Part shown: in pieces, positions 10,291 through 19,080 of the stretch | Position numbering within the stretch: the first letter of the stretch is position 1 | How the letters are laid out: each line of letters begins with the position of its first letter | Source: Chara braunii | Lineage: Eukaryota; Streptophyta; Charophyceae; Charales; Characeae | Assembly (NCBI GenBank): GCA_003427395.1 | Contig: BFEA01000520.1 | Location: forward strand, 597,046-625,678 | DNA length: 28,633 bases | Direction: 5' to 3' | Notes under the pieces: model-generated | What the model saw: only the letters and a program-made list of their open reading frames with translations | Database searches by the model: none | What the model was told of the DNA's origin: nothing | Position numbers and translations under genes: made by a program

Positions 10291-10497
10291 GCATACGATA
10301 TAGATCGCATAGTGGAAGAGGATGTGTTCAGGACAGGAGGTCGAGGTCGTCCCCAGAAACAGAATAAGGTTAGGTTCCCATACCAGGAACCCGAGGACGA
10401 CTGATGGTTTACCAGAATAGAGCTCTTAGAAACCGCTCCCGACATAGTACACGCATATGAGAGAGAAAGAAAGGGTAAAAGTCCTATCTTGAGTTAG
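10285..10497 (+). pseudogene. Element A C-terminal chromodomain
   Basis: YDIDRIVEEDVFRTGGRGRP is followed by VRFPYQEPEDD, then a TGA at 10402, then WFTRIELLETAPDIV to a natural TAG at 10495. The minus-strand relative at 24961-25527 has DRWFTREEL at this point, so the TGA is probably a CGA (Arg) changed by C-to-T. Chromodomains of this type target integration to chromatin carrying particular histone marks. Only the last third lies beyond the stop. Confidence 0.75.
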
Positions 10498-10535
10498 AGT
10501 GTTCTCGGAGGACCTCGAATTTAGGACGGCAGGAG

Positions 10536-11104
10536 TGAAACGGTTTCACCTAGTTGACCTGACATTTGCAGACACAAAGATTTGATCCGTAGACCTATGC
10601 CCGAGCCCTGTACATTGCCCCTGTGTGATATTGAGATTCAATCCCTAGCCTGTACCCTGTACATAGACCCAGTGATCTATGTGGGACTCAATCCCATGAC
10701 CTGTCCTACCCCCTAGGCTAGTCTCTAGGTTGGATAGGACTTGATCCTTGGGTATGTTACCGTTAGGTTTAGGAAGGTTTGTTCTAGAAGTCTCTATCTG
10801 AATCTACTGAGGCCTAGAGTTTGTCTGTAAGTCTGTAGGCTCTAGAAGGTCGTAGGTCCCTGTAGGCCAGTCCAGTCAGCAAGTACCAGGGGTAGGGGCT
10901 GCACGTGGGGAAGGTTCTGGACCACGCAGTGGGTTCCACACGTTTTGGCCCAGAAGGCCAAAAGTCTCGAGGCTTCCCTAAGCCACACGTTTTGGCCCAG
11001 GCCCAAATGTCTTGAGGCAAGCCCGGGTACCTCCGAGGAAGTATAAATAAAGAGGCAGCGTCCAACCATTCATTCATTCACCTGTGAGCCATGTGGAAGT
11101 GCTG
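10536..11104 (+). repeat. Probable 3' LTR of element A
   Basis: After the pol stop comes a purine-rich stretch (AGGACGGCAGGAG) followed by TGAAACGGTTTCA at 10536-10548, a perfect inverted repeat beginning TG. The region then holds four degenerate ~53-bp repeats marked by TTGATCC/TCAATCC at 10582, 10637, 10688 and 10741. A 47-bp tandem duplication follows (CCACACGTTTTGGCCCA at 10936 and 10983), then a TATA box. The right end is placed just before TGGTAACTTGTGC at 11108, which resembles a degenerate tRNA-Met PBS. No second copy exists in the window, so both ends are inferred. Confidence 0.5.
11042..11051 (+). promoter_or_regulatory. TATA box in the element A LTR
   Basis: TATAAATAAA precedes GAGGCAGCG and a triple CATT(C) run. 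Placement about 30 bp upstream of 11072 fits an LTR U3/R transcription start. This is inferred from sequence alone. Confidence 0.5.
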
Positions 11105-11107
11105 CCT

Positions 11108-11500
11108 TGGTAACTTGTGCGTGAAGGTCTGAAGGTGCCCGGAGAGGAAGTGGGCAGTGAAGAAGACAGCGGCCATAGCCGGCCAATGAGGAGGACATTA
11201 GCGGCCATAGCTAGGAGGAGGAAGACGACCGCGGCCATAGTCGCCCAGCTGCTGACTCATACAGAGTCTACAAAGTGTGTATGTGTGTGTAGCGTGGACA
11301 TTCAGGGTGATCCTCGTACGTGTGTGCATGAGGGAGAGTGAGGCTGGTGGTTGAGACAGTGTTCAGCGACCATAGCCGCGAGTTGTACAGTTGTATTGAA
11401 CAAAATTTAAGTGCAAGTTCGTTGTTGATTCTGAGTTGACGAGTTTGGTTTTGCCATCAGTTCCCGTGTATGCATGTTGTGAGCAAGTTTGAAGTCAAGT
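11108..11500 (+). other. PBS-like site and leader with CCATAG motifs
   Basis: TGGTAACTTGTGC at 11108 is a weak match to the initiator tRNA-Met PBS TGGTATCAGAGC. Downstream, GGCCATAG occurs at 11171, 11203 and 11233, with ACCATAG at 11370. The first copy is flanked by CGGC and GCCG, making a short CATA-loop hairpin. No protein is recognised. It may be the 5' leader of a further, truncated element copy. Confidence 0.35.
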
Positions 11501-11519
11501 CTGATTGCAAAGAGGTGTG

Positions 11520-12120
11520 GGGGAGGGCCAAAAAGTATGGAATAAAGTAATAAATATGGAGCCTCCTGAGTCCCAATTTTACCTACTCACATCAATGGAC
11601 GGGGGGAGCCAGATATCAGAGGGAGAACGGATTGCGGAACTGCTCGCGAAGACATCCCTATGGGTGATCTGGCAGGTAAGGTGCAGCAAGATGGTAGGGG
11701 GCAAAGGAATAACCGTGGAAGAGTCATGGGAGGAGGCCAGAAATATATTGGAACCTGAAATAAGAGTGGGAACCGCACCATCAGAAGAGGACCCAAGCAT
11801 GCTCAAGAGGTGTGGAAGAGGGCCAAAAAAGTATAAAACAAAATAATAAATGTGGAGCCTTCGGAGTTCCAATTTTACCTACTTACAGCAATGGACAGGG
11901 AGGGCCAGATACCGGATGGAGAAAGGATTGCGGAATTGCTGAGGACAACATCCCTGTGGGTGATCTGGCGGGCAAGGTGCAGCAAGACGGTAAGGGGCAA
12001 ACGAATAACCGTGGAAGAGTCCTGGGAGGAGGCCAGAAATATAACCGAAGCTGAAATAAGTGGAATGGAGAACGGTTTTAATGAGACTGGACAAGAAACC
12101 ACACCATCAGAAGAGGACCT
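11520..12120. repeat. Tandem duplication, ~296-bp unit, two copies
   Basis: Unit 1 (about 11512-11810) and unit 2 (about 11808-12120) align from GGTGTGG-RGAGGGCC through CCAGAAATATA, with homologous ATGs exactly 296 bp apart. The second unit has a short extra stretch near 12060-12100 before the shared CACCATCAGAAGAGGACC. The region downstream to 12440 shows no third copy. Confidence 0.85.
11556..11846 (+). CDS. Unrecognised small protein, first copy of a tandem pair
   Basis: An ATG-started frame of 96 codons that I do not recognise. It begins MEPPESQFYLLTSMD, continues through GERIAELL and SLWVIW, has a basic patch around RCSKMVGGKG, then ITVEESWEEARN, and ends in a Lys-rich tail (GPKKYKTK). 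The frame is open upstream to about 11505 without an earlier ATG. The same protein segment, about 52 of 69 residues identical by eye, is encoded by the adjacent unit 296 bp downstream in a different absolute frame. The shared segment is ungapped and both copies stay open, which favours past coding function. It could be an ORF fragment of another transposon. No membrane segment or signal peptide is seen. Confidence 0.45.
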   Translation: MEPPESQFYLLTSMDGGSQISEGERIAELLAKTSLWVIWQVRCSKMVGGKGITVEESWEEARNILEPEIRVGTAPSEEDPSMLKRCGRGPKKYKTK

Positions 12121-12139
12121 GCATGCAGAAGAAATTTAA
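11852..12139 (+). CDS. Unrecognised small protein, second copy of a tandem pair
   Basis: This 95-codon ATG-started frame parallels the copy at 11556. It shares FQFYLLTAMD, GERIAELL, TSLWVIW, RCSKTVRGKR and ITVEESWEEARN, then diverges after about residue 69 into an acidic tail (PSEEDLHAEEI). Differences in the common part are scattered substitutions with no gap. Upstream of both ATGs lies the same sequence (GAGGGCCAAAAA-GTAT), so the duplication includes untranslated DNA. Function is unknown, and I see no catalytic motif. Transcript evidence is needed before treating it as a gene. Confidence 0.45.
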   Translation: MEPSEFQFYLLTAMDREGQIPDGERIAELLRTTSLWVIWRARCSKTVRGKRITVEESWEEARNITEAEISGMENGFNETGQETTPSEEDLHAEEI

Positions 12140-12484
12140 AGAGGCTTGCTTAAAGAAGAGTCGGATAGCGCAGCTGAAAGGGCGGTCGCAGAAGTTTAAA
12201 AACTGGTGGGAGGGCAATTCAGGAGGACACCAACAGGAGGTGGGTGTGGAAGTGCTTTTAGAAGAGGATTGGTAAAGGATCAAGAAGAATGCAGGGAGGT
12301 GAGAAATTATTTAAGAGATGAAAACACAGGCGTGGGAAATGAGGGTTATGAGGTCAAGTATTGAGCTCTTCAGTGGGGAAAGGAAAAGCAGCAGGAGGAG
12401 ATAGGAAAGGGGAAGGAAAGAGGCTAGGGTACTAACGCAGAGGTATGCGTGTTCATAAACAGGCAGCACACCACCTGATCAAAG
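12140..12484. other. Purine-rich non-coding stretch
   Basis: Rich in GGAAGAGG-type words, with short + frames but no recognised motif. Nothing further can be supported. Confidence 0.35.
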
Positions 12485-14250
12485 CAGCTAGTCAGATGTA
12501 GTACAACTTGCTCTATAAGCGGATTCGGTAATTGCGAGACTTGCTAACCTGGAGCAGAGCGGAGGAGTGCGCTGTTTGCACTTGACCGTCGCAGCAGACT
12601 TGCGAGGTCCAGGGCGCAGCTGCCTGCTATAGCCGATAGGGGTGGTGACGACAGACTGAGTCTGGGTGATGAAAAGTCGTGTCACACATTGTGACACATC
12701 AGCATCTTCGCTCCCTCGGAAGAGCATAGGGTTGGTGTTGGATGGATTATAGGTTGTTTTTTTCTATCAGCACTACCATGTGGACCTTGGCGAGGTCGAC
12801 GGAATTATTACTTCGATGTTGATTTACTATGGAAGCTGGAGGGTTCTCCTTCGGCTTTGCCACAACGACGGAAGCTGGTGGTTTTTCCTTCGACTTTGCC
12901 ACAACGACTTTTGAATTTGTGATGATGATGAGATCACTACGGAAACTGCGGCTGGTTAAGGTGACAACATTGGGAGATGGTGAGTAATTGCAAGCGAATC
13001 TCGCAAGTGCGATACGTCAGCATTTCTCGGGCGTGTGCCTGGTTGATGTGACAGCTTTGGGATCTTCCGGCCTTGTCACGAGGACCCAACCGTTGCAGCA
13101 GGCTCCCGGGTCCAGGATGCCACTGTCTGCCATAACTGATAGGAGTGGTGACGACAGACCGAGTCTGGCTGATACGGTAAGGCGTGTCACACATTGTGAC
13201 ACGTCAGCATCTCCAATCCCTTCAACGAGCATAGGATGGCTAGGTGAGGTCAATGTCGATTTTATTACGGAAGCTGGGCAAGGGCGCGTGCGTAGGAATG
13301 GTGGGTTTTGCTTCGGCTTTGCCTCAGCGACTTTGGTGATGATAATGATACCAGCACAGACGCTGACCCTGGTTACGGTGACAGCAGTACTGGGCAAGGC
13401 CGTGTACATAGGAATGGTGGGCTTTCCTTGGCTTTGCCACGTCGAATTCGGTCATGATAGTGATATCACTATGGAAATTCCCCCTGGTTACAGTGACAAC
13501 ATTGGGAGATGGTGGGTAATTGCAAGTGGTTTTCACAAGTGCAACACACCAGCATTTCTCGTTCATTCGGAAGGGCGTACAGACTGGTTTGTGGAGTGAT
13601 CACGGGCAGATTCTTTCCCGGAATTGCCACGTCAACTACGGACCCATGACAAAAGCCACGCCTGGTTTGATGTGACAGCATTGGGATTTCTCGGCATTAT
13701 CAAGTAGTCGCGCCTGGTTGATGGGACAGCACTGGGAGATGTAAAATAGCGTGTTATCTTTTGGCAAGGATAAAGTAGGAAAAGTGGTACTTTCACGCGC
13801 CTGCTGCTTGAAGAGGAAGTGGTGCCTGAATTGAAAGTGTATCTCACATTACGACACTCCAGCAACTTTCATTTACTGGGAAGGGAGGATTAGTGGTGGA
13901 GTGATTACAGGCAGATTCTTTCTCAGCACAGCGTTGGGAAGCGTAAAGTTACATGGTATCTCTTGGCAAGTCCGCTTTCTGAAGTGGAAGCTGCGCCTGG
14001 TTATTGTGACAGCATCGGGAGGTGGAAGGACACATCTATTTTGGCAAGGTAAATGAAGAATCGGTGAGTGTGTCCGCGGTTTAGAAGGGGTTTGACGCTC
14101 ATTTTCTTCTTAGGCTTGTGGGAGAACCTCACATTATGACATGTCAACATTTTTTATCGTGAGACCCTCACATTGAGACACGTCAGCATTTTCGCTCACT
14201 AAGGGCGCAGGGCTGATTGAGGAGAGATTACGGGGAGGTTGGTTCTCAGA
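12485..14250. repeat. Degenerate minisatellite region with TGTCACA palindromes
   Basis: Several phrases recur in order. GGTGGTGACGACAGAC leads into a perfect inverted repeat TGTCACA-CAT-TGTGACA at 12680-12696 and 13185-13201 (about 505 bp apart), then CRTCAGCATCT. TGACAACATTGGGAGATGG with GTAATTGCAAG appears at about 12962 and 13495. TTCGGCTTTGCC-type phrases appear at about 12850, 12890, 13315 and 13430. Weaker TCACATT-GACA relics lie near 13848, 14125 and 14170. The 203-codon + frame across 12988-13599 runs through these repeats and is not called a gene. Confidence 0.65.
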
Positions 14251-14642
14251 CTTGCCACGACGGAAGCTGTGCCTGAATGATACAATAGCATTGGCTGGTG
14301 TAATGCTGCTGGAGATCTTTTGGCAAGGCTGGCGTAGGAACGGTGGTATTTGTACGTGGTCGTACTATTAACAACGCGGGAGAGGATTAAGTGGGGGAAG
14401 GGAGAAGCTAAAGAAGAGACGGAAAAATAAGAGGTAAGGGGACACAGCAGCAAAAAACGGTGGGATTGGTGCGGCCAAGCAAGAACGAAGTGCAGTAAGG
14501 ACGAGGTTGTGAGATCCAACGAATTAAGGAAGGCGACAGCAGCAATGTAGCGGTGATATGTCCCTCCACTCCCATACTACAGGTTTTTGTCATTCTCCCC
14601 TGCGCTCTCTCACCTGGTGCCTCCCAGCCAAGTCAAAAACAG
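14251..14642. other. Non-coding stretch before element B
   Basis: I recognise no gene. It continues faint minisatellite words (GGCAAGGCTGGCGTAGGAAC) and then purine-rich sequence with short minus-strand frames. Confidence 0.35.
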
Positions 14643-14645
14643 ATG

Positions 14646-14667
14646 TATATATATATATATATATATA
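14646..14667. repeat. (TA)n microsatellite
   Basis: Eleven uninterrupted TA units. Confidence 0.95.
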
Positions 14668-14903
14668 CGAGCTAAGTGCCCGTGGTGCGGGCGGTACGGG
14701 CTACGCACGCAGAAATAACAAATGTTGAAGGTAACCTCACACGGACAGCTCGCATAAACTCAGACATGCTTTAAAAAAAGAAAAAAAAAGGAATCCAACT
14801 TCAAAGGGTAATAGAGAATAGCCAAAAACCTACTCCCAAGTCTAATTCAATAACCCGTTCATTATGCCTCGTTGAATGGCTAAGGGGCCCACAAAATAGC
14901 CCA

Positions 14904-14949
14904 GGGCCTGAGCGCTTAACAGTTGACTTCGGTCAACTGCCTGAGGCCC
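14904..14949 (+). other. UUCG-tetraloop hairpin in the 5' LTR
   Basis: CAGTTGAC-TTCG-GTCAACTG (14920-14939) is a perfect 8-bp stem with a C(UUCG)G loop, one of the most stable RNA tetraloops. An outer 6-bp stem GGGCCT (14904-14909) / AGGCCC (14944-14949) encloses it. The 3' LTR keeps the loop and the closing five pairs. Confidence 0.8.
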
Positions 14950-15285
14950 TACAGTCAAAGTCAAGACGGACCCAGCCCAGGCCGCCGGTCAGACAGACTC
15001 GCTTGTTTGTATGCTGGTACCAAGATAGCATCAGGACCAAGTGGAAGTCTGCAACTGTATACAATCCAGGCCCTCGGCTGTGAGTCAATCTGAGCCACCG
15101 TGGGTGGGAGACCTGAGGCCAGTCTGCCTCATCAAACACTACATAAGGCTTGGTCTCCAGGGAGTCGACATTCAGTCTTGCTATGCTGGCTTGACGCTTG
15201 CTCTACGCTGGCTGGACGCTAACACTGTGGACGACGACGCGGGACTGAGGCAGCACGCTGGCGCCTTCTCTGCTGAGTGCCAGCC

Positions 15286-15460
15286 ATTGCTGATGTGGCC
15301 CATGCCACCTGCCTCCATTGCTGATGTGGTGCCTGCCATCTGTCTCAATTGCTGATGTGGCACATGCCACCTGTCTCCATTGCTGATATGGCGCATGCCA
15401 CCTGTCTCCATTGCTGATGTGGCGCATGCCACCTGTCTTCATCGCTGATGTGGCATTGGT
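15286..15460. repeat. 31-bp tandem repeat in the 5' LTR
   Basis: Five full 31-bp units start at 15286, 15317, 15348, 15379 and 15410, and a partial sixth starts at 15441. Each reads ATTGCTGATGTGGC..ATGCC followed by ACCTGTCTCC. Within each, TGGC-NNAT-GCCA forms a small inverted repeat. The unit has no stop on the minus strand in any frame, producing overlapping minus-strand open frames with a 31-residue repeat. Confidence 0.95.
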
Positions 15461-15910
15461 CACGCTGTCTACACTGGTGATTGGTCACGACAAGGAGGAA
15501 GATCGGGATCTGTGGATGATTGATTGGGATGTGGATACTTAGCTGAGGTTGGCGTCGATATTGTGCGCTGCTGATTGTCTCCATCATTTTCACGAGGGAA
15601 CAGTGCCACGTGGCACTGCAATGTGATCAGGAACTTTTGAACTCGTTATTGGAAACTGTTTGATGACGTGGAGGCGAGAGGAAGCCCGGAGAAGGAGTGG
15701 GAATGTTGGGCTATCTTCTTGTTGGTCATTGATGTTACTATCTCTTCCACCCTCTAAACTGTCTCTTCCCCCCTCCACTCTCTTTGTCTGCTGGTAACGA
15801 GACATTGTATCAGAGTTCACATTCATGATTATTGGAGACCTTGTACAGATCTGAATTATCTCGTATTTCGACATCTGGCAAGTATCTTCCAGTCTGGGTT
15901 CATTACAATT

Positions 15911-15922
15911 TGGTATCGGAGC
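15911..15922 (+). promoter_or_regulatory. Primer binding site of element B
   Basis: TGGTATCGGAGC lies six bases after the LTR alignment end. It matches the initiator tRNA-Met complement TGGTATCAGAGC at eleven of twelve positions. It would prime minus-strand cDNA synthesis. Confidence 0.85.
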
Positions 15923-16951
15923 ATACCTCCTTCGTCGCAATCTGCTGTCAGGCGCCATGTGGCGCCCAGGTAAGTGGGAGGTGCCACACGTGTCAGGGAC
16001 GAAACGCGTTTATAAAGGCGCGTAATTAATATTGCACGTCTAGACATGCGCACAGCCTCCCTTGAAGATGATGACATGGACGTTCTGAACAAGAAGGCGG
16101 CGACATTGCTTTTGTGGCACTTTGTTGCTGACGTGGCATTGAGATACCGGCGAGAGTACCGTTAGCAGCAGACTGACGTGGCGCTGGTAGTCAAGAGAGA
16201 GAGAGAGAGAGTGGATATTGGGACTGCTGACGTGGCGGGCTGCCTACGTGGCATGGCACAGGGGTGCTGATGTGGCATCCTACTATTGGCAGGGCATTGT
16301 CTGACGTGGCATGTACCTGTGTTGCGACTTCTTCGATATGACATGGCATACCGGTGTTGGATGAGTTGGCAGTCCAGGCATTGCTGACGTGCCATCCCTC
16401 CAGAAAGCCGAGCTGGCTCTTGACGCTGACGCGGCACATGTGCTGCGTTGGCATTCCAGGGGTGACACATGGCATGCTTGGCACGCTGTACAGCCATAGA
16501 GGAAGCAAGGCTGCCAAGTGATTGTTGTTGATTGTGCTGGCTGACGTACTCACTTGTTTTGGCTGTTTTGTGGTTGCAGTGCATACTCACCTGTGTTGTT
16601 GTGTCTTGACCACACTGGTCGTAGCTGCGGTACCTGTGCGCTCTCTGTAGGACGTCATCACACATAGAACAGACAACAAAGTTAGAAGTAGAAAAGAATT
16701 GAGAATCTGTTTCTTCTTAATTATTTTGTTTATTTCTTGCTGTTGAAATTTGAGTGTGGCCGTGGAACTTATTTTTGTCTTTGAAATTATTTATTGTGCG
16801 ACACTCACACGTTGGAAACCATGACTTATCTCTGGAAATGTCTGCGTGCCTCTTTCCTCACAAGATTCACTCCTCTTTTCTTCTTTCCTTCCCTCTCACC
16901 GTCTATGCTGATGCAGAAGGGGGAGAACTGAAAAACCGTGGTTAGATAGAG
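15923..16951 (+). other. Element B leader with an array of TGACGTGGC motifs
   Basis: This is the untranslated leader between PBS and gag. From 16129 to about 16480 it carries TGACGTGGC at 16129, 16174, 16228 and 16302. Near variants are TACGTGGCA (16245), TGATGTGGC (16268), TGACATGGC (16339), TGACGTGCC (16385) and TGACGCGGC (16427). The TGATGTGGC core of the LTR 31-bp repeat is one base different, so leader and LTR arrays are probably related. ACGT-core words of this type are known bZIP binding sites in plants; binding here is inference. A short GA run lies at 16195-16211. The rest to 16951 is T-rich with no gene recognised. Confidence 0.55.
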
Positions 16952-18569
16952 GTGAGGTGGCAGATTCTAATAGGCCTTCTCCGCCAGTTACTCGGTGAGA
17001 TACATGGAACCGGACCAGAAGCTGAACGACAGGTTCACGGACAGTTTAATTTGCTTCCTGCAGAAGATGAACTGAAGGCTGCTGATACTGCCGCTCAGAT
17101 GCTGGAAACCAGGAAACGAGTCGAAGAACTCATAAGGTAAGGGCGAATGGCCCTTGATCATTATGTCGCCGAGCATTTTGATAAGATGGACCAGAAGAGA
17201 AAAGCAAAGGAAGAAGGGAAAGAAAAGAAGGTAGAACCTGAATTGTTTGAGGAGATTTTGGAGGAAAACATCAGGCAACTATAAAATACGTTGAGGGAAG
17301 AAAGAAAGAGGAGAGAAGAATACCGGAGAAAAAAAGAAGATAGAGAGCAGGAAGAAAGAATGATGGATGAAATAAGGCAGAAATTTCGTTATGAAGAAGC
17401 AAAAACTGAACTTGCATCCATTTTGCAGCCCATAATGGCTTATCTTGTCCACCTTGAGAAAAAGATAGATAGCAATACTACCTCATGAGAGGCAGTAACC
17501 AGACTTCTCAAGGGCAAGGACAAGGTGAGGATTGAGAAGGAGACCAGGGGGGAGAAAGTAAGGAAAGAACCCCAGGAAAAACTCATGAAGGATGCAATGA
17601 AGAGGGTAATGTCGGAGAAACCCGAAGATTCCAAGAAGGAACCAGAGAAGCCGGCGGAGAAGAAAGAGGAACCCACCAAGAAAGAACCAGCTAAGGAAGT
17701 AGAGAAACCAAAGAAGAAGGAAAAGGTGAAGCTGAAACTGCCATTTACCTATAACAACAAAAGAGCAGAAAATTTGTTGTTATGGATAGCGGAAATCCAG
17801 ACTTATTGTGGGACCGCACCTATTGAGCCTGAGAGTCAGGTGGCCTTCTCCACGTCTTGCTTGGGAGAAGTGGCCAAGGAGTGGATCCTGTCCAAAGCAA
17901 ACGCTGCTGGCTTTGAAGATATAGGTGAGTAGGCAAAAACCTTGACCCTCCGAGAATTCCTCCAGAAGATCAAGGAGAGATTCTTGGACAAGACTACGAC
18001 CAACAAGGCCTTTGACGAACTCACCACCATAGGCAAGAAACGTTGGACGTGTGTGGATGTTTTGTCTCGTGAGGTGGATCGTATCTTGCAGGTACCTGCA
18101 GACAATCTCATGATCTCACTCTCCAACGAGAGCAGATGACCGCACAGGTAAAGGGAACTTATGCTTCCATAGTAAAGAATGGGCCGGTAGGTGGGTACGG
18201 CAAGCATGTCCTTTGGCAGCAAAAGCACCAGGATCACATGCTTGTTGTTTTCGACGATGACACCATGGAAAAATTACCTCTCGACGAGTCGGAAGGAGGA
18301 GGTAATGGCGGCAGCGAGTAAGGAAAGGTGACGTTGCTATCGTGGTGGCCAACAAGGGTGGCACTAACCAATGGAAGAAAAAGAAGAGACCACGCTCGTT
18401 TCCCAAGCACTCCGGCATCGCGTTCGGGAAACCTTGGGAGAAGATGGGCATGACACAAGAGGAATGGCAGTTCAAGATGGACAACCGCCAGTGCCGTAAG
18501 TGTGGCACTGTGGGGCACGTGATAGCATGGTGCCCGCTGATTCGTAACCCAAAAGCGAGCAGCCGGTAG
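16952..18569 (+). pseudogene. Element B gag, broken
   Basis: One reading frame can be followed from a GTG at 16952 through four stops (TAA 17138, TAA 17282, TGA 17486, TAG 17930) to about 18135. It has a long charged, Lys/Glu-rich coiled-coil-like section (about 17200-17720) with KKEPEKPAEKKEEPTKKEP-type runs, then a capsid-like part with LLLWIAEIQTYCGTAP and FLQKIKERFLD. The frame shifts near 18120 and again near 18320. The last segment carries the zinc knuckle CRKCGTVGHVIAWC (CX2CX4HX4C) at 18492-18533. The charged N-terminal extension has no counterpart in element A. The authentic start codon is not evident. Confidence 0.8.
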
Positions 18570-19080
18570 GAGTGGCATCTGCTCCTACTGAGTTAACGGG
18601 TTTAGACAAACGTAAGGCATCAAATATCCTTTTTATCCCCTCAACTCATTCGGCAGAGGATGGCTCTTCTTCGGCCCGTCTTCCAAAACACCCTAATATT
18701 GTTTTATGTTTTGTCTCCCTAAACGATTCCCGTGAGAACTCGGTGAGTGGGCTAAGAAAGATAAGTCTAAGGGTGAACTAATGATCGCGGATATTGAGAT
18801 TGCACATACGCGAGTAGGTGCGCTGTTAGATCAAGGATCGACGCGGTCTTACATCTCAGAGAAGGCAATTCGTAAATTGCATCTGGGAATGAAGGTAAGA
18901 GATTTACCTAGACCAATCACGTCTATGTTGGCTGACAAGGGCACGATTACTGTCTCTCAATATGTCGATCGTGTAAAATGATATTTCAAGACTAAGGAAG
19001 AAAAAAAGATTCTACATGAGATAACCTTCCTAATTGAGAAGAGCATGCCCTTCGATATGATTCTAAGAATGAACTGGCAT
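18570..19080 (+). pseudogene. Element B aspartic protease region
   Basis: An intervening segment at 18572-18780 leads into the frame used from 18781. The active-site region reads ALLDQGSTRSYIS. The family consensus is D-S/T-G, so the middle residue is Gln instead of Ser/Thr, a change expected to impair the catalytic loop. TGA at 18979 replaces what appears to be a Trp codon (VK-stop-YFKTKEEK). The domain closes with FDMILRMNW, matching the ILGMDW-type motif. It is a retropepsin-like polyprotein-processing enzyme in origin, non-functional here. Confidence 0.75.

Larger units (their letters stand above)
5640..11104 (+). mobile_element. Retroelement A: decayed Ty3/gypsy element with chromodomain, 5' end unresolved
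   Basis: The order gag, protease, RT, RNase H, integrase, chromodomain is the defining order of Ty3/gypsy elements and differs from Ty1/copia, where integrase precedes RT. All domains lie on the + strand and read on in sequence through at least eleven stops or frameshifts. A 3' LTR-like region with a TATA box follows. No matching 5' LTR is visible, so the left boundary is only the start of the gag frame. Element A is diverged from element B in every domain, so they are different families within one clade. Confidence 0.8.
14844..15904 (+). repeat. Element B 5' LTR
   Basis: The alignment with the 3' LTR starts at AATTCAATAACCCGTTCATT and ends at AGTCTGGGTTCATT. It contains a UUCG hairpin at 14904-14949, a 31-bp tandem array at 15286-15460, and a TACATAAGG TATA-like word near 15140. 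Relative to the 3' LTR it lacks about 75 bp near its right side and a GGGCACTGGCTCGACACTGG-type segment in the middle. Confidence 0.9.

Noticed and set aside
12988-13599. 203-codon + frame
   Set aside because: It runs through degenerate minisatellite units and the repeats are not kept in one frame, so conservation as protein is not supported.
16191-16665. Minus-strand frames of 120 and 167 codons in the element B leader
   Set aside because: They are antisense to the TGACGTGGC array and the leader; no domain, and explained by repeat composition.
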